Source: an uncultured Pelagibacteraceae bacterium (GTDB taxonomy: Bacteria; Pseudomonadota; Alphaproteobacteria; Pelagibacterales; Pelagibacteraceae). From it: a DNA stretch of 64,000 bases. This document shows positions 18,701-27,833 of the stretch, piece after piece. Positions within the stretch are counted from its first letter, which is position 1, and each line of letters starts with the position of its first letter. The translations under genes were made by a program, and so were the position numbers. The notes under the pieces were generated by a model. The model was not told the DNA's origin. It saw only the letters and a list, made by a program, of their open reading frames with translations, and ran no database searches. Location: the NCBI GenBank assembly GCA_902617715.1, contig CACMXS010000003.1, positions 1 through 64,000 on the forward strand. The letters are read 5' to 3'.

Positions 18701-19942
18701 TTACTTCTTCTTTCTTCTTTTCTTTTTAGCTTTTCTCTTCTTAGCTGCTTTTTTCTTTTTAACTATTCTTTTCTTTTTAATTACTTTTTTCTTTTTCTTA
18801 GGTTTTTTCTTAACTACTTTTTTCTTTTTCTTAGCTGGCTTTTTCTTCACAGCTTTTTTCTTTTTAGCTGGTTTTTTCTTAACTGCTTTCTTTTTGGTAG
18901 CTTTTTTCTTAGTAGCTTTTTTCTTAGTAGCTTTTTTCTTAGTAGCTTTTTTCTTTTTACCTTTTTTCTTTTCAGCTTTAGCTTTTTTCTTTTTACCTTT
19001 TTTCTTAGTAGCTTTTTTCTTTTTACCTTTTTTCTTTTTACCTTTATTTAATGCTGCATCTTTTTTAGCTTTTTTCTTTTCTGCTTTAGCTTTTTTCTTA
19101 GCTTTCTTCTCTGCTCTTTCAGCTTTGATTGCTACTTTTTTCTCTTTATCTTTTTGAATGTTTTGTTTTATGATTGTTTTGATTTCTTCTTTTTCAAAAC
19201 CCATTTGTTTTAATTCTTTTTTTAAACTTTTTCTTAATTGTTTTCGTTCGGCCTTTGTAGAATCCGGTGAAAGTTTAGCAACTCTCAATGCTTTCATCTT
19301 TTTATTAAATTTCTTTAATTGATTTTTTGTAATCTTTCTAGCTTGACCTGGCGCTTTTCCTTTTGTCATAGAAGTTACACTATAAGGATTATCTAATAAA
19401 GTTTGTCCTAAACTATTACCGACAAGAACTGCACCTGGTCTCATACCAAGTGTGTTATTTTTTCCTGGGCCAATCAATAAAGTATCTGTTTTTCCTTTTG
19501 ATACAATAGTTTGAAATTCTGTTCCTCTTGAACCTAAAGTTCCTTCTGGCACTTCAACTGTTAAGCTATCAGGATTTTTTTTACTAATTAATCCAGAGAT
19601 AACTTTTAAACTTCCTTGTTTAACACTTGCTACTATTTTTCCATCATTTGTTGCTGGATCAAAAACAAAAGTATCCATTACAACTTCCGAGTCTTCTCCA
19701 ATAGTAAATGTTGATTGGTCTAATAATAAAATTTGTGTGCCTGATCCTGCTCCTGCAGAAATTGTTTCATTTAAATATATTTTATCACCAGCTTTTAATT
19801 GTCTAGTTTCAGTTTTAACAGTACCTGAAATAGCACCTACAATCCCGACTAGTTGTTTTTCAATAGTTAATTTTTCCTCTGCATATGAATTTATGCTTAG
19901 TAAAAAAATTAATCCAAAGACAGCTGATAAAATTTTTTTCAT
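18701..19942 (-). CDS. Exported FecR-domain protein with long C-terminal poly-lysine (histone H1-like) tail
   Basis: Signal peptide MKKILSAVFGLIFLLSINSYA; VGIVGAISGTVKTETRQLKAGDKIYLNETISAGAGSGTQILLLDQSTFTIGEDSEVVMD...GSRGTEF; then ~150 aa of KKKATKKKA-type repeats. Confidence 0.8.
   Translation of the reverse strand: MKKILSAVFGLIFLLSINSYAEEKLTIEKQLVGIVGAISGTVKTETRQLKAGDKIYLNETISAGAGSGTQILLLDQSTFTIGEDSEVVMDTFVFDPATNDGKIVASVKQGSLKVISGLISKKNPDSLTVEVPEGTLGSRGTEFQTIVSKGKTDTLLIGPGKNNTLGMRPGAVLVGNSLGQTLLDNPYSVTSMTKGKAPGQARKITKNQLKKFNKKMKALRVAKLSPDSTKAERKQLRKSLKKELKQMGFEKEEIKTIIKQNIQKDKEKKVAIKAERAEKKAKKKAKAEKKKAKKDAALNKGKKKKGKKKKATKKKGKKKKAKAEKKKGKKKKATKKKATKKKATKKKATKKKAVKKKPAKKKKAVKKKPAKKKKKVVKKKPKKKKKVIKKKRIVKKKKAAKKRKAKKKRRKKK
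18897..18956. repeat. Tandem 15-bp repeat (gtagcttttttctta, ~4 units) encoding ATKKK repeats
   Basis: Four consecutive near-identical 15-mers inside the lysine-rich tail coding region. Confidence 0.8.
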
Positions 19943-19985
19943 AACGAAAAAGTAACAAAAATTGAAAAAAATACAAACTTTAAAA

Positions 19986-20009
19986 GCTCAAAAAAAACTC
20001 ATTTTGAGC
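19986..20009 (-). terminator. Possible stem-loop terminator after the TPR/beta-barrel gene
   Basis: GCTCAAAA...TTTTGAGC 8-bp stem between minus-strand genes; imperfect T-rich tail. Confidence 0.35.
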
Positions 20010-20064
20010 ATCAATTTTGGCGTTTTTATTTAATTTTTGATTAGAAAAACTGATTAAAATATTT

Positions 20065-21369
20065 TTAATTTAGCCTAAATCCTCTAGAAAAACTCAAAGA
20101 TAAAGAATCACTTATATAATCATAGTTAAGCATATTAGCTTCTGAAAAAAGTCTCTCATATGACAAGTTAATAAATAAAGATCTGTTTGGATCGATTCGT
20201 GGAAATATGTCCCCTATAGCTTTAGTAAACATAACATCAAAAGTATTTGTGTAATCTGATCTAATTTTATTTGAAGCTACCGATGAATCTTCTTTTTTAT
20301 AATCATTGAAACCAATAGAATTACTTACAGCAATATAAGCCCATGGAAATGCAAAATTTAACCCTAAACCAATATCATAAGTTTCATAATCGTTACCTGC
20401 ATCAACTCTAGCATCTGTATCACTGTATCCTAAACTTAAACTTGTTGAAATAATTGGAGTTACTATAAAATCATGTCCAAAAGTAAAACTATGCCCAACA
20501 GAATTAGTTTCGTTTGCAGTTGTATCCATTGAATTGTCATTTCCTTTTGAATTAGAGTAAGCATATCCATAACTAAAAGAATTTCTTTCACCAACTGAAA
20601 AGAAACCGCCTATGCCATACATTTTTGAAAAACTATCTGCGTCATGCTGGTAATCAGATTTACTTAACATTAGGTAAGGACTTAAACTTTGATTTCCTAA
20701 CACAGTATCTAAAGCTAGAGTAAGACCATAACTTTGATAATCGTCATCACTTTCAAGATATTGTTCTGAAAGAGAGTGAGAAGCATTAATTAAAAGAGAT
20801 GACTCTTCCCCAATAGGTCTTGTTGCTGATATCCCAAGGCCACCACTTAAAGTTCTGTCATGCATCGCAGAATTAAAACCAACCACACTTCCAGACTCTT
20901 CTTTGGTTCTTGTTTTTGAAACACTGTTAACATTGTTTGTGAAAAGACTCCCTACTGAAATATCTGCAGTTAAATTCCAAAGGCTCGGTTCTCTATCTCT
21001 TAATTCTTCCTCAATTTCTAATAAAGTTTCTAAATCTTCTTGTTCTAAATCTGTTCTTAATTTCATTTCATCTATAATCGTGTTCGCTTTCTCAGGAGAG
21101 TCAACTTGAACCAAAACTGATAACAATAATAATTTTATTTCAGTGTTATCAGGATAAAGCATATTAAGTCTTTCAAGTGTAGAGATTGTTTGTTTGAAAT
21201 TACCCATCTTACCTTGTTGTTGTGCATATTTTAAATTTAAATCTAAATCATTAGGCTTTTGTAAAATTTGCATATAAGTAATATTTTTTTCCGATGAAAA
21301 TACAGAAGTCGTGATCAACAATAAAGTTGATACAAATAATATTTTTATTCTGTTTGAACTTAAAAACAT
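20065..21369 (-). CDS. TPR-containing outer-membrane beta-barrel protein (SLAM/DUF560-like architecture)
   Basis: Signal peptide, TPR-like LNLKYAQQQGKMGNFKQTISTLERLNMLYPDNTEIKLLLLSVLV, followed by repeated amphipathic strands ending in a terminal beta-strand (SLSLSFSRGFRLN). Confidence 0.6.
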   Translation of the reverse strand: MFLSSNRIKILFVSTLLLITTSVFSSEKNITYMQILQKPNDLDLNLKYAQQQGKMGNFKQTISTLERLNMLYPDNTEIKLLLLSVLVQVDSPEKANTIIDEMKLRTDLEQEDLETLLEIEEELRDREPSLWNLTADISVGSLFTNNVNSVSKTRTKEESGSVVGFNSAMHDRTLSGGLGISATRPIGEESSLLINASHSLSEQYLESDDDYQSYGLTLALDTVLGNQSLSPYLMLSKSDYQHDADSFSKMYGIGGFFSVGERNSFSYGYAYSNSKGNDNSMDTTANETNSVGHSFTFGHDFIVTPIISTSLSLGYSDTDARVDAGNDYETYDIGLGLNFAFPWAYIAVSNSIGFNDYKKEDSSVASNKIRSDYTNTFDVMFTKAIGDIFPRIDPNRSLFINLSYERLFSEANMLNYDYISDSLSLSFSRGFRLN

Positions 21370-21415
21370 AAGAAACGAAAGATATAAGCTATATTATTTT
21401 TTTCAATTAATAATT

Positions 21416-21856
21416 TTAATTACACTCGGATTTGTCGATAGCACCTGTGTTATCTGTTGTTATTTTACAGTCACCAAGCCCCTTGGCCACAGCTGTATAA
21501 GCAGTCACGTTTTGAGTATAAGTACAATATACAAAACCACCCGCTTCAACATCTATGTAATTAGCTTTTCCAAATAATTGGGTTCCAATTGTAGATGTAG
21601 TAGTTGCATTAGCATCGCATTCTTCTTCCGCAGCTGCTGTATCACAATATTCACCAGCAGATGAAAAATATGATGCACAATCAGCGTAGTGATCTGTTTG
21701 AGCTAAGCCGATTTGCATTAAAACGTTTTCAGCTGCTTTTTTCTTTGAGCCTTCTACATAACCATTGTATGAGACAGTTCCAACTGCAGATAAAATTCCG
21801 ATAATTGCAACAACAACTAAGAGCTCGATTAAAGTAAATCCCGAGCTCTTAGTCAT
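21416..21856 (-). CDS. Type IV pilin (major-type, paralogue 1)
   Basis: Class III signal GFTLIELLVVVAIIGILSAVGTVSYNGYVEGSKKKAAEN. Confidence 0.9.
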   Translation of the reverse strand: MTKSSGFTLIELLVVVAIIGILSAVGTVSYNGYVEGSKKKAAENVLMQIGLAQTDHYADCASYFSSAGEYCDTAAAEEECDANATTTSTIGTQLFGKANYIDVEAGGFVYCTYTQNVTAYTAVAKGLGDCKITTDNTGAIDKSECN

Positions 21857-21870
21857 ATAATTTTTTATTC

Positions 21871-22404
21871 TTATTCTAAAGAAATTGAGTCTTCTACAGT
21901 ATCAGTAGCACCACTATCAAATTTTGATGTAATTGAAATACTGTTTCCTGAAGATCCATCAAGTTGAACATAGCCTAAAGCATTTTCACCACAGCTTGAT
22001 GATGTATCTGTTTCTGAAGAAGCTTCAGCATCACCCGCTGCTTCCATAACTGCTGCACAACTTGTATCGAATGGATTTTTATCACCCATAATCGAGTTTT
22101 CAGTAACATGTGTTACTACATCAGCCCCAGCTGTACTAGCATTTACTGATGTTGTGTAGTCCGAGCAGGACATACCATTTGCACCTGTGTTATCTTTTAA
22201 GATTGTTCCGCTACTATCTAAGCTACATTTTTTTGTTTCTGCTGCTAACACTTTAACAACATTAGCATGAATAGTTTTCACTGCATTTTTCTTGGCAGCA
22301 TTTGTATATCCATTGTAAGCAACAACACCGACTGCCGCTAGAATACCAATGATTGCAACAACAACCAATAATTCTATTAAAGTAAAACCTTTATTGTTTT
22401 TCAT
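21871..22404 (-). CDS. Type IV pilin (major-type, paralogue 2)
   Basis: NKGFTLIELLVVVAIIGILAAVGVVAYNGYTNAAKKNAVKTIHANV. Confidence 0.9.
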   Translation of the reverse strand: MKNNKGFTLIELLVVVAIIGILAAVGVVAYNGYTNAAKKNAVKTIHANVVKVLAAETKKCSLDSSGTILKDNTGANGMSCSDYTTSVNASTAGADVVTHVTENSIMGDKNPFDTSCAAVMEAAGDAEASSETDTSSSCGENALGYVQLDGSSGNSISITSKFDSGATDTVEDSISLE

Positions 22405-22507
22405 TTTATCCCTCTTTATATTATTTATATTATTATTTTTATTAATAATTTCTAATATGTAAATACTTTTTAAGTGTTAAATAATCTAACAAAAATAAGT
22501 GTTTTTA

Positions 22508-22518
22508 CCCAAATTGGG
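22508..22518. promoter_or_regulatory. Palindromic CCCAAATTGGG in the divergent pilin / STAS intergenic region
   Basis: Same CCAATTTGGG 10-mer (either strand) recurs at 14300-14309 and 31528-31537 in other intergenic regions of the locus. Confidence 0.4.
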
Positions 22519-22575
22519 CAAAAATATTACTATTTGTTATTTATTTATGTTATCAGTTAAAAATATTTCAAATTT

Positions 22576-22875
22576 ATGACTTATAAAGTTACAGAAGAAG
22601 GAAACGTCAGCACTGTTTTTTTAAATGGTGAAATAGATATGGATGTTACTGAAAAAGCTAAAGAGCAAATTTTGCCTTTGGTTGAATCTGGTAAAGAAGT
22701 TCACCTAAATTTAAAAGATGTTTCTTACATGGACTCTTCTGGAATTTCTATTCTTATTGAAAGCCATCAAAAGGCTCTTGAATTGAATACTAAAGTCATA
22801 ATCAAAGAGGTAAGTAAATCTGTTTTAAAAGTTATTATGATGGCAAAACTTGAGCAGATATTAAACTTAGAATAA
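22576..22875 (+). CDS. STAS-domain anti-sigma-factor antagonist (RsbV/SpoIIAA-like)
   Basis: NVSTVFLNGEIDMDVTEKAKEQILPLV...LNLKDVSYMDSSGISILIES with the conserved DSSG phospho-acceptor motif. Confidence 0.88.
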   Translation: MTYKVTEEGNVSTVFLNGEIDMDVTEKAKEQILPLVESGKEVHLNLKDVSYMDSSGISILIESHQKALELNTKVIIKEVSKSVLKVIMMAKLEQILNLE

Positions 22876-23288
22876 TGAACATTCAAGAATCTAAAGATTT
22901 TTTAGTAAGTACCGCTAGTTTGAAAGAGGTAAGAACTTTTTCTAGAGAAGTGTTTGAAAAAATTAATTTACCACAAGATCAAAAAGATGAGCTTGTATTA
23001 GCTATTGCTGAAGCTGCTCAAAATATTGTTAAACATGCTTACAAAGATGTTGTTGAAACTTCAGACAGAATGGAAATTAAAATTTCACTTAAAGATAAGG
23101 ATTTAGAAATAGGTTTTTTTGACAAAGGTAAAGCAGTAATACCTGAAAATATCAAACACAGAAAATTAGACGATATTAAACCTGGTGGACTTGGAACTTT
23201 TTTCATCAAACAGATTATGGATGCTGCTGTTTTTAAAAAGGATCAAAAAGAATGGGTAAACCACTTAGTGCTTACAAAAAAAATTTAG
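22875..23288 (+). CDS. RsbW/SpoIIAB-like HATPase serine kinase (anti-sigma factor type)
   Basis: ELVLAIAEAAQNIVKHAYKD N-box, GGLGTFFIKQIMD G-box; start overlaps the STAS stop. Confidence 0.85.
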   Translation: MNIQESKDFLVSTASLKEVRTFSREVFEKINLPQDQKDELVLAIAEAAQNIVKHAYKDVVETSDRMEIKISLKDKDLEIGFFDKGKAVIPENIKHRKLDDIKPGGLGTFFIKQIMDAAVFKKDQKEWVNHLVLTKKI

Positions 23289-24520
23289 CCTATTAATGCT
23301 CCAACATTAAAGATTGGAGAGTACATCGCAATCATCAAACCACCGATCATCACTCCCATAAAAACAATCATAATTGGTTCAATCAAACTTGACATGTTAT
23401 CAACTGTTGTATCGAATTCTTCCTCATAATAAGTTGCAACTGATCCAAACATTTCATCTAATTGACCTGTCTGTTCACCAACAGAAATAAGTTGGCTGAA
23501 CGTTGGTGGAAATAAAGGTTCTTTTAAAAAAAGTTTTGTTAAAGTATCTCCTGAAAAAACACCCTTCTTAACATTTTCTAAAGCTTCAGTTACAACAACA
23601 TTGTTGCTGACTGATTTTGCAATCTCAATACTCTCTAATAAATTAACACCCGCTGCACTTAAATTTCCTAGAATTAATGAAATTCTAGCTAGTAAAGATT
23701 TTAAAATCATTTCTCCAAATACTGGTAATTTTAAAATTTGTTTATGCCATCTATATTGAAATGCAGCATTTTTTGTTGTTAAATATTTAAAGACAACCAC
23801 AAATGAAATAATTGAAATAAGCATAACTAATCCACCTGTTCCTCTTAAAAAGTCACTCATCGACATAATTACTGCTGTTGGTTTTGGTAAAGCTAATCCC
23901 ATACCTTCATACATTTTAGCAAAAACTGGCACTACTTTGATTAACATAAATGCACTGACAGTTATCGCTACAGAAAACATTATTGATGGGTACATTAATG
24001 CAGATTTTATTTTCTTTTTTATCTTTTCTTTTTTTTCAAGTGAGTCCACTATCTTTAAAAGAAAAACATCTAGTTTACCACTGGCCTCACCAGCTTTAAT
24101 TAAATTACAATAAACATTATCAAAATATTGTGGATATTTTTCAAAACATTTAGACAATGTTACACCACCCTCAAGGCTTTTTCTGATGTCTTCAATTACT
24201 TCTTTAATAGCTGGACTTTCTAATTGATCTCTCAACATGCCTAAAACCTCAAGTATTGGCAAACCTGCCTTTACCATAGTTGCAAATTGTTTTGAAAAAA
24301 TTAAAACGTCCTCTACTTTTACTTTTTTCTTTCCAAATGAAAAACCTGCACCTTTTGCTTTAGTTTTAGCCTCTCCTTTTTTCTTTTTTGTTCTAATTAG
24401 ATTAGTAATTATGATTTTTTGTTCTTTAAGTTTATGAGATGCCTCTTCCTGATTAATAGCCTCAATATCACCCGTTACGTATTTCCCGTCTGCGATACCT
24501 TTATATGTGAAAGCTTCCAT
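23285..24520 (-). CDS. pilC: Type IV pilus inner-membrane platform protein PilC/GspF
   Basis: VLIFSKQFATMVKAGLPILEVLGML; VSVGEQTGQLDEMF-type motif ISVGEQTGQLDEMFGSVATYYEEEFD. Confidence 0.92.
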   Translation of the reverse strand: MEAFTYKGIADGKYVTGDIEAINQEEASHKLKEQKIIITNLIRTKKKKGEAKTKAKGAGFSFGKKKVKVEDVLIFSKQFATMVKAGLPILEVLGMLRDQLESPAIKEVIEDIRKSLEGGVTLSKCFEKYPQYFDNVYCNLIKAGEASGKLDVFLLKIVDSLEKKEKIKKKIKSALMYPSIMFSVAITVSAFMLIKVVPVFAKMYEGMGLALPKPTAVIMSMSDFLRGTGGLVMLISIISFVVVFKYLTTKNAAFQYRWHKQILKLPVFGEMILKSLLARISLILGNLSAAGVNLLESIEIAKSVSNNVVVTEALENVKKGVFSGDTLTKLFLKEPLFPPTFSQLISVGEQTGQLDEMFGSVATYYEEEFDTTVDNMSSLIEPIMIVFMGVMIGGLMIAMYSPIFNVGALIG

Positions 24521-24539
24521 TACTCTTTATATATACTAA

Positions 24540-26291
24540 TTATGAAGCTGATAAAACCCGTTCATACTCCCTAAAATTAAGCTCCCCATTTGCAATTAGT
24601 CTTCTGCCCATATCTTGCATGGTCTGAAAACCCTCTTTTATTGCAATTTCTCTTAATTCAGGTGTTGTTGCTTTTCTAAGTATTGCTTCTTTCACAGGTT
24701 TTGAAACTACCAAAATTTCATAAAGACCCTGTCTTCCCTTATAGCCAGTATCTTTACATTTAGCACAACCTTTTCCTTTTACAGCTTTTACTCTAGAAGC
24801 TTGTTCTGGAGAAAAACCTAAATCCTGTAAAACTTTTGGATTAACATCGTCATCTGGAACTCTACAATCTTTGCAAGTTCTTCTTGCTAATCTTTGTGCT
24901 AAAACTAATTGGCAAGCAGCACTAATTAAATAATCAGGTGTCCCCATATTTTGTAATCTAGTTATTGTGCTTGGAGCATCATTAGTGTGCAAAGTACTAA
25001 ATACCAAGTGTCCTGTTAATGCAGCTTTTAATCCTATATCAACAGTCTCTTTATCTCGCATCTCTCCAACTAGAATAATTTCTGGGTCTTGTCTTAAAAA
25101 AGATCTTAATGCTGCAGCAAAACTTAGTCCAATGTCGTCTTTTATCTGTACTTGTCCAACGCCATCTAGTTCATATTCAACAGGATCTTCAGCTGTTAAA
25201 ATATTTAAGTGAGGCTTACTTACTTCTTTTAAGATACTATAAAGAGTTGTAGATTTACCAGATCCAGTTGGTCCAGTTACTAATATTAATCCTTGAGTTG
25301 AATGTATTGATTTTCTTAAATTTTTTAAATCTGCATCCTCAAAGTTTAGTTGCTCTAAAGTAATGTCACCAGCATCTTTGTTTAATACCCGCATTACTAT
25401 TCTCTCATTATTAGCTGTTGGTAAAATTGATAATCGTAAATCAACAACCTTGCCATCAATTTTAAAATTTATAGCTCCGTCTTGAGGTAATCGTCTTTCA
25501 GCAATATCTAATTTACCCATGATTTTAAATCGGGTTACTACTGCTCCATAATTATCATGAAGAAATTGTTTATACTGCTCTTGCTCTGTTAGCATTCCGT
25601 CTAAACGATATCTTACTCGTGAAGAAAATCTGTAAGGTTCTATATGAATATCACTAACCCCTGATTTGATTGCTTCTGCAACAACTGCTGTACTAAATTT
25701 TATAACTTCAGACTCATTCTCTATAGCTTCTATATCTTCTTCAGGAGCTTTTTCTAAAACTTCACCTGCTTCACCCAAATCAGATTCAAAAGTTTTAGTT
25801 TTTTCCTTATTTTCTTTTCTAATTGTTGCAGTTGTAACATCTCCACTTTCTGATTGAAGTTTTTCTATAAATTCTGAAATCTGAGATATTTTAGCAGCAT
25901 GCAATTCAATATTTTTTTTTGTTATCGCTTTTAAATTTCTCATTAAACCAAGTTTTGAACTGTCAGAGATTGCAATATGAAGAGTTTTGCCTTCAACTTT
26001 AAAAGGAGCTACAAAATTTACATTTATGTAATTTGAAGGTAGAACACTTTTAATTTCATCACTGATTTGAATTTTTGAAAGATCAACAACTTCAAGACTC
26101 TGCTCTTTAACTAATACATCAAGAATTTTATCCTCATCTGTAAGCTTAAGTTCAAAAACTGCGTCTATCTGAGATTTATTTCCTTCAGTGCTAATTTTTT
26201 TAATGTTTATTAAATCTTTTCCAGAGATAATATCATTATCAATTAATACATTTATTAAGTTAATTTCACTTTCTCTACTAATTTTAAGCAT
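24540..26291 (-). CDS. pilB: Type IV pilus assembly ATPase PilB/GspE
   Basis: Walker A LVTGPTGSGKSTTLYSIL, AEDPVEYELDGVGQVQ, FLRQDPEIILVGEMRD, Zn-binding CKDCR/CAKCKDTGYKGR. Confidence 0.93.
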   Translation of the reverse strand: MLKISRESEINLINVLIDNDIISGKDLINIKKISTEGNKSQIDAVFELKLTDEDKILDVLVKEQSLEVVDLSKIQISDEIKSVLPSNYINVNFVAPFKVEGKTLHIAISDSSKLGLMRNLKAITKKNIELHAAKISQISEFIEKLQSESGDVTTATIRKENKEKTKTFESDLGEAGEVLEKAPEEDIEAIENESEVIKFSTAVVAEAIKSGVSDIHIEPYRFSSRVRYRLDGMLTEQEQYKQFLHDNYGAVVTRFKIMGKLDIAERRLPQDGAINFKIDGKVVDLRLSILPTANNERIVMRVLNKDAGDITLEQLNFEDADLKNLRKSIHSTQGLILVTGPTGSGKSTTLYSILKEVSKPHLNILTAEDPVEYELDGVGQVQIKDDIGLSFAAALRSFLRQDPEIILVGEMRDKETVDIGLKAALTGHLVFSTLHTNDAPSTITRLQNMGTPDYLISAACQLVLAQRLARRTCKDCRVPDDDVNPKVLQDLGFSPEQASRVKAVKGKGCAKCKDTGYKGRQGLYEILVVSKPVKEAILRKATTPELREIAIKEGFQTMQDMGRRLIANGELNFREYERVLSAS

Positions 26292-27833
26292 CTATAAAAT
26301 CCTCGGTGCAATAAATACTAATAATTCATCCATGTTATCAGTATTTGATTTACCTTTAAACAGGTTTCCAACAACAGGTACATTTCCTACTCCTGGAGTT
26401 TGTTGCTTACTATTTGTTAATGCATTCTTCTTAATACCACCAATAACTACGATATCCCCGTCAGCTATTAGTAATTTAGTACTTATTTCCATTTTATTAA
26501 TTGCAGGATCCCCTGGGTTAGATCTATTAGGCGTATCATTATTTACTTGAATATCTAAAAGGACATTACCATCACCTATTATGCTCGGAGTTACTGTCAT
26601 TTTTAAAGCTGCCTCCTTAAATGAAGTATCAGAACCTTCCGCCGAACTTGAAGCATAAGGAATTTCTTCACCTTGAGTAATAGTTGCAACCTGATTGTCT
26701 AAGGTAAATATTTTTGGATTGGAAATAGTTTTTCCCATTCCTTGAGACTCTAAAGCAGTTATTTCTGTTTTTAGAACTGCAGATCCAGTTTGTTTTAAAA
26801 TACCAATACCACTTGTCTTACCCGCTGCTGTAAAGTCAGTAAGTGAGTCTAACGTATTTGCTAAGTTAGCTGTTCCAGATGAACGATCTACGTTTCCAGT
26901 TGATCCAGCTTGCACACCTCCGATAGTTGGATCACCCTGTCTTCTATAAAATCCACCAAGTCTCGTACCTAAAGCTCTTTCAAAGTCAGAGTTTGCCTCA
27001 ACTATAAAAGCTTCGATTAATACTTGTTTAGTCCTTACATCAATTTCTTTTATTATCTTATCTACAACATCTAAATCTTTCTCTTTTCCTCGTGCAATAA
27101 TTGATCTAGTAGTTTTTTCTTCAGTAAATTGTACTAATGAAATTCCTCCTTCAGCAGCTTTAAACAATTCATCTAAAGTAGCTTTAGCTTCAGCAGGACT
27201 TATATAATAAAGTCTAAAAATTTCTGAAATCAATGGCTCTACTGAGTCCTCTAATTCAACTTTTTTTCTTACAGCTGATGCTCTTGCTGATTTCGTAGAC
27301 TCCTGTTGAGTTAAATTGGATGGAGAGTGGACTCTGATTAAATTACTTTGCACATCAAAGTCTGCTGCGTAATTTTTTAAATCTAAAAGAGCATTGAATG
27401 CTTTATCCCAAGGGATATCAATCAATTGAGCAGTAACTGATCCAGCAACCTCATCTCCTATCAAAATATTAATCTCACCAGCTTTTGCCATTAGTTCAAT
27501 TGCAGTTCGGTAATCTAGATTTTGGAATTTAAAAGACACACTTTGTTTTAGTAATTTATATTCATCACCAATTAATAAATAATTTCTAGTTTTTTGAGAG
27601 GAAATTTGTTTTCTTTTACCAAGCTTGATTACATCTCCTTCAGCTGGTTGTGGACCCATTGAGGCAGTTTTATCTACTTCTATTCTACCTTTTTTCTTAA
27701 TATCATCTTTAATAAGAGGGGTGTTATGTTTGAACTTTTTCTTACCAAAATTAGGGTCTGTAGCACAACCACTCAAGAGTAAAGCTGATACAAAACTAAA
27801 CAAAATTAAAAATTTAAATTTTTTAATATTCAT
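26292..27833 (-). CDS. pilQ: Type IV pilus secretin (PilQ/MshL family lipoprotein)
   Basis: Lipobox LLLSGC; IEAFIVEANSDFERALGTRLGG; secretin core SNPKIFTLDNQVATITQGEEIPY, GNVPVVGNLFKG, DELLVFIAPRIL. Confidence 0.9.
   Translation of the reverse strand: MNIKKFKFLILFSFVSALLLSGCATDPNFGKKKFKHNTPLIKDDIKKKGRIEVDKTASMGPQPAEGDVIKLGKRKQISSQKTRNYLLIGDEYKLLKQSVSFKFQNLDYRTAIELMAKAGEINILIGDEVAGSVTAQLIDIPWDKAFNALLDLKNYAADFDVQSNLIRVHSPSNLTQQESTKSARASAVRKKVELEDSVEPLISEIFRLYYISPAEAKATLDELFKAAEGGISLVQFTEEKTTRSIIARGKEKDLDVVDKIIKEIDVRTKQVLIEAFIVEANSDFERALGTRLGGFYRRQGDPTIGGVQAGSTGNVDRSSGTANLANTLDSLTDFTAAGKTSGIGILKQTGSAVLKTEITALESQGMGKTISNPKIFTLDNQVATITQGEEIPYASSSAEGSDTSFKEAALKMTVTPSIIGDGNVLLDIQVNNDTPNRSNPGDPAINKMEISTKLLIADGDIVVIGGIKKNALTNSKQQTPGVGNVPVVGNLFKGKSNTDNMDELLVFIAPRIL

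Noticed and set aside
18894-19157. 87-aa plus-strand ORF (FFLVAFFLVAFF...)
   Set aside because: Simple antisense translation of the lysine repeat tract.
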